Positions 12,875-23,560 of a DNA stretch of 64,000 nucleotides are shown here, piece after piece. This DNA comes from Chaetorhynchus papuensis. Lineage: Eukaryota; Chordata; Aves; Passeriformes; Rhipiduridae. Where the stretch lies: assembly GCA_013396525.1 (NCBI GenBank), contig VWYX01000292.1, forward strand, positions 340,000 through 403,999. The letters run 5' to 3'. A model generated the notes under the pieces. That model saw nothing but the letters and a program-made list of their open reading frames with translations. It had not been told where the DNA came from and made no database searches. The position numbers were made by a program, and so were the translations under genes. Each line of letters opens with the position of its first letter. Position 1 is the first letter of the stretch.

Positions 12875-13727
12875 TGTGGTGGTTTAGAGTGCTACTGCTT
12901 TGCATGGTGAGGCAGCCAGGGAGCAGAGTGAATATATGTGAGAGCAGCAGCTCTGCAGACACCAAGGTCAGTGCAGGAGGAACAGGAGGTGCTCCAGGCA
13001 CCAGAGCTGAGGTTCCCCTGCAGCCCGTGGTGCAGCCCATGGTGAGGCAGCTGTGCCCCTGAGCCCGTGGAGGTCAGTGGTGGAGCAGAGATCCTGCAGC
13101 CCATGTTGGAGCAGGTGGATACCCAAAGGAGTCTGACCCTGTGGGAGGCACACACTGGAGCAGGCTTCTCTCAGGACCTGTGGCCACATGGAGAGAGGAG
13201 CCCATGCTGGAGCAGCCTGTTCCTGAAGGACTGCACCCAGTGGGAAAAAAGGGATCCACACTGGGTTAAGTTAGTGAAGGACTGCAGCCCATGGATGGAC
13301 TCATGCTGGGGAAGTTCCTGGAGGGCTGTCTCCTGTGGGTGGGGCCCCATGATGGAGCAGGGTGAGAGTGTGAGGAGGAAGGAGCACAAAAGACAAAATG
13401 TGATAAACTGACTGCAATCACCTTTCCACTGTCCCCCAAGCTGCTCCAGAGGAGGTAGAGAATTTAGTGTTAAAGTTGAGCCCAGGAGGAAGGGAGGGGT
13501 GGGAGGAAGGTGGTTTAAGATTTAGTTTCATTCCTCATTACCCTACCCTGATCTGATTGGTGATAAATTAATTTCCCTGAGTCAAGGCTGTTTTTCTCAT
13601 GGGAGAAATTGGTGAGTGATCTTATCTCAGCCTGCAAGCCTTTCATTATATTTTCTCTCCCCTGTCCCACTCAATCATACCCTCCAGTTGTGGAGGGTAT
13701 GACTGAGTGGCTTTGGTCAGGGTCACA
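12875..13727 (+). mobile_element. Solo LTR of a passerine-type endogenous retrovirus (copy 1)
   Basis: A GC-rich island in the last IPO11 intron. It starts TGTGGTGG, ends GGTCACA, and so has TG...CA ends. It contains the repetitive 'CTGCAGCCCATG' and 'GCTGGAGCAG' motifs typical of a widespread passerine LTR family, then an AT-richer 3' part. The copy at 21764-23085 is the same family in reverse, sharing for example the GGTGCTCCAGG block (about 12989 here) and the nearby GTGGTGCAG block (about 13029 here). No gag, pol or env sequence adjoins it, so it looks like a solo LTR. I could not see a clear target duplication. Open frames inside it are by-products of its GC-rich repeats. Confidence 0.8.
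13667..13710. repeat. 20-bp-stem hairpin at the LTR 3' end
   Basis: Two arms (13667-13686 and 13691-13710) are reverse complements with a single mismatch (A13674 against C13703) and a four-base GTTG loop. The core is CATACCCTCCA / TGGAGGGTATG. It sits near the 3' edge of the LTR, where related LTRs, as I recall them, have no such left arm. Confidence 0.85.
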
Positions 13728-15012
13728 AGGATGAGAACACTTGTATTTAAATACCTGTTTCTCTGTGCAAAATTCACTAGAGTAATTTTATACCTGACTA
13801 TTCAGAGCTATGAACTTACAGAAACTAGCTATAAATGCATTATGTGTCCTAAATTACAGTTTTAGGTGAACAAATGCAAATCATTCAGAAACTGGTAGAT
13901 TCTTCTTTAGCAAGGCAGTGTTGTTTTATTTTAATTACAAAAGGATACCACTAACTTCAGCAAATCTTGATTAGAGTAGTTGTGATGTAGAAATTTTGTT
14001 AGAAAGTCTATTATATTCTAGAGATTCAAAATACATTTACTAAAAAAAACCTCTACAGAGTACCAAACTATGACTGCGATTACTTCCCCTTTGAAAAGAG
14101 TGTAATGGTAAGAAAAGGTAATAAAATGATCATGTCTTACCTTGAAACAGCAGGAAAACAGTTTCCTGACCTTCCAGCATAAACAGTAGTGTTGTTTGGA
14201 TTTGACACTAAGATGAGCAGATCACAGGTCTGCATTAATTGCCATTGATTTTAACATCCTGCTTCTCTATGATGCAGGAAGTGCCAGGTGTCCCCATCTC
14301 CCATCCCCTTCCATCCAGCCTGGTGGACTGAGGGACAAATGTGGCATAACTGTCGGGATCCTGAGCCCTGCCCGCGTGTCTGCTGATACTGAAATCAGCA
14401 ATACATCCTCTTTTACCTTTTTTTACTTCCATTAAAAGGCTGCTAATGTGGGAAAATAGTGACAAATATTCTGTCCTTCCCTGCCCAAAAGAAAATTGTA
14501 TAATCCATCTGGATTGATGAGGTTTATAGGTATCAGTACTGAAGTGTGTCTATTCTTTGTACATATGAACATTTTATTTTGTTTGTCACGTGGTCTAAAC
14601 AAGTTCAACTTTTTCAATGTTTTGTTTTCTTACTAATAAAACTGACCATAGTGCATGCCATCACTAAAGTCCTTGGTAAGATGTGATCTGATTTTTAGGA
14701 ATTACAGGAACCTCATTCAGCGGTAACTAATAAAGCAGCTTTGAAATTGTTTTATCTTGTAGAAGCATGAAACCTTAGAGCAAAGTGTAACCGAATGATT
14801 TGACACTGTTTCAAAGTTTTAAACTGATATTTGCCTTGATAATAATCAATTTGATCTTTGTTTTGCACAAGTTTTTCTTCTTGTTTCTCAAGTGAGTACA
14901 AAGAAAGTAAAAGCAGATTTCTTTCTTGAGCTGTGGTTATAATCAAAATGCATAAGTCATCGAATATTTTTAAAGCATTATTATATATTTTTCATTTACA
15001 TGTTTTCCACAG
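13728..15012 (+). other. IPO11: IPO11 last intron, 3' part
   Basis: AT-rich intronic sequence after the LTR up to the acceptor at 15012. Nothing else recognised. Confidence 0.6.
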
Positions 15013-15177
15013 CTTGCACTGAAGGACCCAGTACACACTGTGTCATTGCAGCAGTTCATCTATGAGAAGTTAAAGGCACAGCAGGAATTACTGGGAGAAC
15101 AAGGTTTTCATGCCCTTATGGAGACCGTGGATACAGAAATAGTTGCCCAACTACAAGAGTTTTTACAAGTCTTCTAA
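15013..15177 (+). CDS. IPO11: IPO11 last coding exon with stop codon
   Basis: The final coding exon has 54 codons plus the TAA stop at 15175-15177. It starts LALKDPVHTVSLQQFIYEKL and ends EIVAQLQEFLQVF, matching the C-terminus I know for vertebrate importin-11. The acceptor is TTTTCCACAG at 15003-15012, and the exon starts in phase 0, as needed after the ATG that ends the previous exon. The sequence looks like the last amphipathic helices of the receptor's helical solenoid. No frameshift or internal stop is present, so the gene appears intact at this end. A short 3'UTR and poly(A) signals follow. The large LRRC70 reading frame that neighbours IPO11 in mammals is not found anywhere in this window. 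Confidence 0.93.
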   Translation, partial: LALKDPVHTVSLQQFIYEKLKAQQELLGEQGFHALMETVDTEIVAQLQEFLQVF

Positions 15178-15375
15178 ATAAGCAGCAAAAAGATTTTCTA
15201 TGTCAAATTTTTCTTTCAAAAATATGAAAGACTCTAGCCATCTGTCTTGTATGGATGAGTCTGATGAAAGGTGAAAATAACTTGTGACAAAAAAATAAAA
15301 ATAAGTTTCTGCTGTTGCTATTAAACTATGCTCTTTGGGGTTTTTTTAATAATAAAGGGTTAATTAAGGGATTTA
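15178..15375 (+). promoter_or_regulatory. IPO11: IPO11 3'UTR and polyadenylation signals
   Basis: After the stop codon there is a short AT-rich 3'UTR with a canonical AATAAA at 15294-15299, an ATTAAA at 15320-15325 and another AATAAA at 15351-15356. A G/T-rich stretch at about 15331-15347 could be the downstream element for cleavage after the first signal. This would give a 3'UTR of only about 130-150 nt. Longer alternative ends further downstream cannot be excluded from sequence alone. Confidence 0.7.
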
Positions 15376-18214
15376 TCATTAAGCTAACATTTCCATGATT
15401 CCTAACATGATATATGCTGCCCTGTGTAGTACCATTTTTTACTACCTTTAACTGTCTTTTTGGTTCACAAAGGTGTGTCATAAAGTCAGAGCTCTGAAGG
15501 AACTTGCTAATGTATATTAAAGGGAAGCATCTGTTAATGCAGCACTGTAATTCAGTATCAGGAGCTGCTTCCTTTAATGCTGTAGATCTGTAATGTTCTC
15601 CCTTTCTATTGCTCTTTCTAGACTGTAAGTTCAACCATACAAACAGAAGGACTGCAGTAGGAAAGCAGTAAGACTGTGAGCAGAAATATTCCTTCATGAG
15701 AGAAAGATCATTTCCATTTGAATTGTCTCAGAGAAAAAGAAACTTTGATTGTAGCACTTGAAATTGCATTTGAATTGTTAGAGAACATCCATATATATTC
15801 CTATCTGAAGATGTGAGTTTTCATTTTTATCACCAAGTTTTCTTTATTTCTGTTATGAAAAAATTACTTTGAGTTCCTTCTATTTCACTTTTAGTTGTCA
15901 TAACACAGAGAAACTCACTGGAGGTAGGTGAGTAATTAATTCTAATTAATTTCTGGCTGTACCTGGACTACTTAAAATTACCATGTACAATTCTTTGTGT
16001 TTTTTCATCAAAGACATGTCATGAGGATACTTCAGAATTGTTGCTAAAATGTTTGAGCCCAAATGGTCACAGTTAACACAATCATTTGCAAACATGAGGC
16101 TTACTTTTAATTATTTATTAGTTACCTGCAGGACTCACAGGGTAAAACTGCTCCTTTCTGTGTGCCTTTGTCTTTTGTACCTTGCAGGTGGAAGGGGGAA
16201 GAAAATGCTGGTTTCTATTTTCAGATTTTTCCTTTTAAGTACTGATCTTCCACCTTCAAAATTGAAATTAACTTTGCTTCACTAAGGGATGATTCAGCTA
16301 TTAAATAATTTTTTTTTTCAAGAGGGGATTAGCTGTTTAAAGACACCTACAAGTTTTTCACAATCTTAGCAAATAACCAGATGCTTTTAAAAATCTGGGC
16401 CTTTTTTTACTGATCTTTTGGGGAGTAATCTTTTTTGAAACCTTCCCTCTGTTTGTAGAGGAGAGCTGATCTTTCCTCCTTTGGTGTTGGTGTCAGAGGT
16501 TGTTGGGGCTCTCACAGTTCTGAATGCAAAACCTCCCCTGTCCCCTGCTGCCATCATCTGTCAGCAGAAGTTGTTTGATAAGTTATTGTTTCCTGCATTT
16601 TACCTTGGCATAGGGAGGATTGCCAGAAGAATTGCTACTATTTGTTTCTATGTTATGTTTATGTCATTTCCTCAATCATCCACCAACATCATCTCATAAT
16701 TAAGAGGTTTATCTGGTTACATTTGATGCTTGCAAGGGAAGAGGCTCAGTGTGCTGATGGTCCCATTCAGCTGTACACATAATTATCAGAACCGGGTGCC
16801 TTCTGACTAAATTTGGATTTCTTGCACAGTTAATCTGCAGACACCCATAGCTTTTGGCTCAGTGTAAAACCTGTGCAGATCTGGTCACCCTTGTTAGCTT
16901 TGACCCCGCCTGGCACGACCACCTGGAGTACAGAAACACATCCTGGCAGGAAGCAGTGCTGGCCCACCACCATCCTGCAAAATTCGCTGCGCGGTGCCAA
17001 GTGGTGCTCCCCGAAGTTTCAGAGGGAGGCAGGTCCTACCTGCTGTAGTCCAGCCCTGCCCTAAAGGCTGCTCTGCTGTGTGGCCACACCACCCAGCTCC
17101 CCTGCAGCATCTCACTGGAGGTCAGATCTGTCAGCACGGCTGTGCACAGCTGAGACAGACCTGCCTACCTGTGCCATTCTTGGAGCAACTCCAGCCCCTG
17201 TTACCTCACAGGTGCAGTGCTAACTGCAGTTTGTGTTAGTGCATGGTGTTGGCGGAGACCCTGTCAAGTATGATAGACATACTTCTGGCTAATAACAGCA
17301 CGATAAGTTGTGATTAACTTTCTGAGTAATGTTTCTGAATAACTGCATGTGTTCACTTTCATATGCATTAGGGAACAAGTTAAATTTGTTAAACTAGTTG
17401 TTTGGCTTTTCATCTTGGAAGATTTTCCTCTGAGGCTTGGGACTATAATTGAAAACAATCATCGTTATCATAACTGTTTATATGACAACCGTTGTCAATG
17501 AGCACAACGCCAAACAAGTGCCCATCTGCAGTCAGCAACGATCTAGTGGAGATCAAAGTGGAGAAATACCAGCGTGAAACAGCAGAAAAACTCTTACATA
17601 CTATCATTATATATTAAATCCTTATACATAGGATTAAATTTTCACTGGAAGAGTATGGATTAGGACTGCGGCAAGCTATAGCCCTTTTTGAATTTGATGT
17701 TGAAATTTTTAACTTTAGGGAAAGAACAGAAACCAAATATAGCTATTAGCCTGACACCAAAGTGGTAAAATACAGTTCCTGAAATTTTCATGAGGAAGGA
17801 TCTTTGATTCTCTTGTTCTCTAGGCTTTGATTTTCAAGAGAAAAGTAATTTAAATTGGGGTAATTTTTTTCCTATGGCACAACTGAATACTTAAAAATGC
17901 TATCAGTTTACTTTTCAGAAAAGGCAATGATTAAGGTGAAGACAAACTTTCTGCTCTGTTAAGAGTTAAATGAGAGGACTAATTCTGCTGCTTCCATCTT
18001 CAAAACTTTAGCTTTGGCGTATCAATGATGACCATTTTTAGTCTCTTGCCTAACTGAAGTGTTAATAACTCATGTGATCTCTTTGCAATCTGTTAAATCT
18101 TTCTCAGCTTTAGAAAGTAAACTTATCCAAGGTATAACTTATTTTTATTTAATAGTTGAGGTGTTTATCTCATAAAAAAATACAACTGGATTAACTTACA
18201 AGGATGTTTTCAGG
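15376..18214. other. Intergenic sequence downstream of IPO11
   Basis: No gene is supported. A distinctly GC-richer block lies at about 16860-17240 and has small overlapping open frames on both strands, which is what high GC gives by chance. I do not recognise it as a known repeat. The rest is AT-rich unique-looking sequence. Confidence 0.5.
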
Positions 18215-18234
18215 TTAGATCACCTGTGGGTAGG

Positions 18235-18660
18235 ATCTTGTGCTCTCACAGTGCTCCTTGCTGTGCCAGGGGTGAGGCCATGGCCTCCCACCCTTCCTGC
18301 AGTGAAGTGGTGGAGGATTTTGCATCATTTGTGAGCAAGTGGAGGGGTCAGGCTGTGTGGTGGAGACCTCAGCCATGGTCGTGTCCCAGGAGGTGCAGAG
18401 GGAGTGCGGGGTGCCTGTCCCAGCAGCCCTCGTGGGCAGAGCTGCTGGAGAGAACCCAGCAGCCCTCGTGGGCAGGGCTGCTGGAGACAACCCCGCTCCT
18501 TGCCAGGGAAGTGACTGCTTGCAGCACAGCTGGCAGATTGGCAGGAGGTGTTCTGCCCACTGTGCCTTCACTGAGAAGGGGTTCCACCGTTCCAGGGAAG
18601 AATACACCATGCAGGCCATTCATGTCCACTTCTTTCTCCTCAGGGTCTTCGCGTAGGCAA
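18235..18660. repeat. Unclassified GC-rich segment with a 36-bp tandem duplication
   Basis: A GC-rich island in AT-rich surroundings. It contains two adjacent copies of a 36-bp unit (18421-18456 and 18457-18492), beginning CAGCAGCCCTCGTGGGCAG and differing at a few positions. Overlapping open frames on both strands (up to 159 codons) are explained by the composition and the repeat. It may be a degraded LTR or another repeat; I cannot place it in a family. Confidence 0.5.
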
Positions 18661-18717
18661 ATGACTCATCAGCTTTTTCCAGTGGTATTTCCCCTAAATT
18701 ACTGAGACTGTTTCAGA

Positions 18718-18835
18718 TGGGACTCTGAGCACCATGGTCTAGTGGAGGGTGTCTGTACCCATGGCAGAGGGGTTGGAACTAGGTGGTTTTAAGGTCCCTT
18801 CCAACCCAAACCATTCTATGATTCCATGATTCTAA
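18718..18835 (+). mobile_element. CR1 LINE 3'-end fragment
   Basis: Short CR1 tail: the 'TCTAGTGGAGGGTGTC' type block, 'GGGGTTGGAACTAGG', 'CCCTTCCAACCCAAACCATT', and then the terminal ATTCTATGATTCCATGATTCT repeat ending near 18834. Confidence 0.9.
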
Positions 18836-21763
18836 GCCTTAGAGGATTTGCAGGAGGGAAACTCAGGTCTTCAGGCATGTTCTCCCAGGGTATCTGGAGT
18901 GAACGCTAAGGTCCTAAGTAGAATCTTAGCTTGTAGCTACAAATTGTAACAGATGTGCTCTTTTCTCTGATGATTCAGCAGTGATAAAATCACTTCTTTA
19001 CATCATATTACCACAGATACCAGGTTTGCAGTTAATGTTCAACAGTGTTTAGTATGCTTGACTTTTTTCCTTAGTTTTTATTCAATTCCAAACTCTAGTA
19101 ATGCTCCTAAATTGCATTTCACAGTGTTTGAACAGTGAACATGCCGCATCTTCATTTAGCAGAAGCAGCACCTTTGAAACAGATACACATTTTGAAGGCT
19201 CTTCAGACTCATTTACTTGTCTTGCTTCAATGCTGCTGCCTCAAAAAATAAATGATTACTAATTTTAAAATGTTCACAATTTTCATCTTACTGCTAACTA
19301 TGATTAATAATGATGACTAATCACCAGGTAATCAGATTTGACTACTTCTGTAGTAACATTTCATAAGGTTCAATAGCTTGTTCATAACACATTTTGCTGA
19401 CTCTTGGGAAAATGAAATCAAATTAAGTGGAGACAACCCCCTTTAAAATTTAATTGGGTATTCATAAGAAGTGCTTACAAATGTTACCTCCTCTGCTCCT
19501 CACAGTGGCGAGGCAGCAGTTTGTTAGGCTGAGTGTGTACTGCTGCACTAGTTTATTATACTGCATGCTGGAAAACACTGATCATGAAGGAGTTACTTTT
19601 CAAATTTACACAGAATGGGTGATTGGTTTTGGTCTAAAATGAAGTGAAAAGGAGTAAAAGAATTTGCTGCAAACAAGTAAATTCTGCCAGCAATACATAA
19701 CTGTAACTAGAGCATGTCTCTTAGAAGTTGATTATAGGGAACAAAATCACAACCCACATCAAGGCGTGTGTCATTTCTGAAGTAAGCAGTGGATTTTGGC
19801 AGGTGGCAAAGAAGTTTACCTGGGCTGGACTTGTGCAAGCAGTGAAGCATTTTTGTTCTCTTTCTGAAGGAGGGAAAATGCTCAACAGAAGTGTATTACT
19901 TGACCTAAGGTTTAATGCTGTATTTTTCTCTTTTTTAAGTTTTCTTAGCCGGCTTTTAATAACGTACAAGCCAATTTTGAAGTCAAGCTGTCACTTCTAA
20001 ACCTGTGAAAAGTCCAAAACGTTCACGATAAATATTCTTAGGTAGAACAATTTGCTGAATGTGCATATTGGTTCAGACAGTATGAAAGTTTTCAGGTTTT
20101 ATATTAATCTCTGGAAAGCTTATCCAATCCTCTAATGGAGTATAGTGCTAATGAAGAGACCCTGCTTAAAACGATGACAAAAAATTCGTCATGTTGACTG
20201 TGATTGCCAGTTGTCATCCCCTCCCACTGGAATTTTAACCAGCAAAAATGATTATTAAAATAGCATTTAAAAATAGATGGAAACGTTTAGGTGAAGCGAA
20301 TATTTGACCCCAAAATTACATTTGTTTTTCTGATATTTGCACTACCACAATATTTGGTGTTAATCTGGGAAAGTAACAGAATGTTGTGGGGCCTGCCTGA
20401 TGGTTGGTAGTTGTGGTTTAAACTAAGAATGTTTCATCAGTTATTCAGGAAACAATTGAATTGGTCATACGATATAGAGAAATACCCAATAACTTAGCAC
20501 CTTGAGAAAATGGAAATTGCTGATAGGTAAATTCTGAGCAGAGAAAGTGTACAGCTGGTTATTTTGTTGCATGGCAGTGTTTCAAAAATACACCATGAGT
20601 AATTTCGGAAGTATTTTAAACCAAGTAGTCTTTATTTCAATGGGAAATAATCTATTTATTAATTGTTACAATTTGATTTTTTTTTTTAACTAAAATGACA
20701 AAGATATCTTGCAGATATATTTATAGGATACTGAGAAAAACTAGAAACTCTTATACATCTGGATTGTGAGAATGACTCCTGATTCACTGACTGAGTTTGC
20801 AAAGGAATAGAGACTTGAAAACCATACCCTCACCCTGATGCTTCACCAACTCAACTTTAAACATCAGGCAGGTATGCAAGGAAGTTTACAGGCATCAGCT
20901 ATGTGCACAAACAGGTTTTCACGTTGTTCAGCTGCTGAAATGCTCTGCCCTGTGTCATCCCACACTCTACATCACCTGGTATTGCTTTTTGGTTTAATAT
21001 ATCTGTAGCAAGTGCCTGCTGCTTCACTAACAATTGTGTTTTTTGGTTCTTAACTACATAAATTAAATCCTTGTATGTTGGCCATCAAGCACTCTGGTCA
21101 GGAATAAAAGATGCAGATTGGTTTATTGAACAGCTGTGGGTGTAGGAAGTAGTGAGAGTCCCATATTCTCTTATCTGGCTTTAAAGCTTTAAAGCATTTT
21201 ATCCAATATTCCTGCAATGCCTCATCTGTGGATAGACCTCAGATCCCAAGAGTCCTCATCTAGGTTTTTTCTGCTAGCCGTACTCATTTGTTGAAGCATT
21301 TTGATGTATTATTGTCTGTCTCCTGAGAATCCATCCAAGAGCCCTGCAAGTGGAATTGTTCTGCTCTGCAGAAGTTCCTTTTCATCCTCCACCTCCTGAA
21401 GGACTTGTGAAGAAATCAACAAATTTATTTCAGCCTCTTTGTTGAGGCTCTGCAAGTGCAGTGTCAAACGCATGGCTGAATGAGAGGAGTTGGTCCTTCA
21501 GAAGGCTGTGGTGCAGAGGCTCTCAGGGAAGCTGGGTGGTGGTGCAGTCAGTCTTGAAATGCTAACATCTAACTAACAGGCACAAATCAAGAGAGTGAAT
21601 AAGCAGTTTTCAACCTGGCTGAGGCAAGATTCCACAAAGCTTCTGTATTAGGACTAAGTTTTATCAAACTTTTTGGATGGTTTAGGAGTGATGAATACTG
21701 AACTGGCAAAAACTGCCTGGGAAAGAGAAAGGGCGAGGAACGTAACTGAGCAGCCTGGAGTAG
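18836..21763. other. Intergenic sequence, nothing recognised
   Basis: AT-rich sequence with no supportable gene or mobile element. A perfect 18-bp palindrome, GCTTTAAAGCTTTAAAGC, lies at 21178-21195. Confidence 0.5.
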
Positions 21764-22402
21764 TGTTGTGGCTTTACACTGGGCAAATGCTAGGCACCCA
21801 TGAAAACTGCTCACTCACCCTCTCCTGCTGCAGCTGTGCAGAGGAGGGGTAAATTTAATGAAGGGTTCATGAGTTAAGGACTAGGAGAAAACGCTCCAAG
21901 GGCAAAACAAGCTCAATTAAGAGATACAGTGAGTTTATTACTAAAAATTCAGAGGAAGATAATGAGAAGTAAAATAAGCCCTTAAAGACACCTTTTCTTC
22001 CCCCATTCCATCCCTCTTTTCCACCAACTGCGCAGGGAGACAGGGGTTGGGTTTTTGGTCGGTTTGTCACCCGAGGTTTTCTTCTGCTGCGCCAGGAGAG
22101 GAGTCCTTCCCCTGTGAGGCTGTGGGGTCCCTCCTATGGGAGACAGTTCTCTGCAAACCTCTCCGACGTGGGTCCACTCTCAGGAGCTGCAGTCTTGCCA
22201 CATCTGCTGCAACGTGAGCCCCTCCCATGGGCACACAGCCCTCCCAAAACTGCTGCACCATAGGTCTCTCTTTCCATGGGGTGCAGCCCTCCAAGGACAG
22301 GCTGCTCCAGCCTGGAAGCAGGGCCCTCTCTCTCCACCGGGTCTCCCACTGGATCACAGCCTCCTCCAGGCATCCACCCGCTCCAGCACGGGCACCTCCC
22401 CC

Positions 22403-22712
22403 ATGGGCTGCGGGTGGATCTCTGCATCCCCNNNNNNNNNNNNNNNNNNNNNNNNNNNNNNNNNNNNNNNNNNNNNNNNNNNNNNNNNNNNNNNNNNNNN
22501 NNNNNNNNNNNNNNNNNNNNNNNNNNNNNNNNNNNNNNNNNNNNNNNNNNNNNNNNNNNNNNNNNNNNNNNNNNNNNNNNNNNNNNNNNNNTGGGTGGAT
22601 CTCTGCATCCCCCGTGGATCCCCAGGGGCTGCGGGTGGATCTCTGCATCCCCTGTGGATCCCCACAGGCTGTGGGTGGATCTCTGCATCCCCCGTGGATC
22701 CCCACGGGCTGC
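22403..22712. repeat. 40-bp tandem repeat (VNTR) inside the LTR
   Basis: A 40-bp unit containing GGGTGGATCTCTGCATCCCC and GTGGATCCCCA repeats at 22593, 22633 and 22673, and a further partial copy at 22412 lies before the gap. The spacing between visible copies after the gap is exactly 40 bases. The 160-N gap falls inside the array, so the true copy number is unknown. Confidence 0.85.
22432..22591. other. Assembly gap of 160 Ns
   Basis: Run of N in the middle of the 40-bp tandem array. Collapse or failure of assembly across the repeat is the obvious cause, and the stated gap length is not a whole number of units. Confidence 0.99.
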
Positions 22713-23244
22713 AGGGTCACAGCTGCTTCACCATGGTCTGCACCACAGCCTGCAGAGGAATCTCGGCTCCAGCACCTGGAGCACCTCCTCACCCTCCTTC
22801 TCCACTGACCTGGGTGTTGCCATGTTGTTTTCCCTCACGTGTTCTCACCTCCTCCTCTTCTCTGGCTGGAATTAAAACTGCATAAAAACTACTTTTGTTT
22901 TAATTTATTCTTAAATTTGTTGTCAGACAGGTGTTAGCATCATCTCTAATTGGCCCAGTTTTGGCCAGCAGCATGTCCATCTTCAGAGCCATCAGGAATT
23001 GGCTCTGCTGGACATGGTGGAAGCTTCCAGCAGCTTCTCACAGAAGCCACCTCTGCAGCCCCCCTGCTACCAAGAAACGGGTGGATGAAGCTGTAGTGCT
23101 AGCAAATGCTGATCTGCCTTGTGACAGATGGTTCAGAGTCAGCCCTTGTGTGTCATGTTTTGCCTGGGGCTAGTGAAATATAAATCTAGAGAGTTTAGTT
23201 GTTGAGGGAGAGCACTCGAACAAGCTCACACAGCTGGAAATGAG

Positions 23245-23560
23245 ATTTCACAGAATTGTCTGGGTTGGAATATTTTCTTGAGGTCATCTAGTTTACCCCC
23301 CTGCTCGAGAGGGTCAGCTGCAGCAGATTGCCCAGAGCTATGTCCAGCTGCCTCTTGAGTATGTCCACAAATGAGGTCTCCACAGCCTGCTGGGCAGCCT
23401 CTTTGACCACCTTCATATCTTGTGTTCAAATGAAATTTCACATTTCAGTTTTTGTCTACTGCCTCTTGTGCTGTCTGTGAGCATCCCTGAGAGGAATTCA
23501 GCTCCCTTTTCTTCATGCCTCTTGTTGGGTATTTATACTTACTGCTAAGATCCCTCAAGA
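23245..23560 (-). mobile_element. CR1 LINE 3' fragment, older subfamily
   Basis: On the + strand it begins TTTCACAGAATTGTCTGGGTTGG (reverse of a CR1 tail) and continues through 'GGTCATCTAGTTTACCCCCCTGC', 'GCCTCTTTGACCACCTTCAT' and 'TGCCTCTTGTGCTGTC', matching CR1 3' sequence read in reverse. It is strongly diverged. It directly follows the LTR end, so the LTR may have inserted next to or into it. Confidence 0.8.

Larger units (their letters stand above)
21764..23085 (-). mobile_element. Passerine-type ERV LTR (copy 2), with internal tandem array and gap
   Basis: Reverse-strand copy of the LTR family at 12875-13727, longer because of an internal array. Read on the minus strand it runs from a GGTAGCAGG-containing 5' part (about 23062-23070), through the GC-rich CTGCAGCC/GCTGGAGCAG zone, to an AT-rich 3' part with AATAAA (21934-21939 on +, read as TTTATT), ending near CCACAACA at 21764. 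The 5' edge is approximate. The element is interrupted by 160 Ns (22432-22591). No retroviral coding sequence is attached. The long open frames across this region contain the Ns and are not genes. Confidence 0.75.

Noticed and set aside
18226..18705. 159-codon open frame (+) with overlapping 134-codon frame (-)
   Set aside because: GC-rich segment with a 36-bp tandem repeat. Simultaneous open frames on both strands are a composition effect.
22067..22885. Open frames of 184-249 codons on both strands
   Set aside because: They run through the 160-N gap and the 40-bp tandem array of an LTR. Overlap on both strands and a run of X show that they are not genes.
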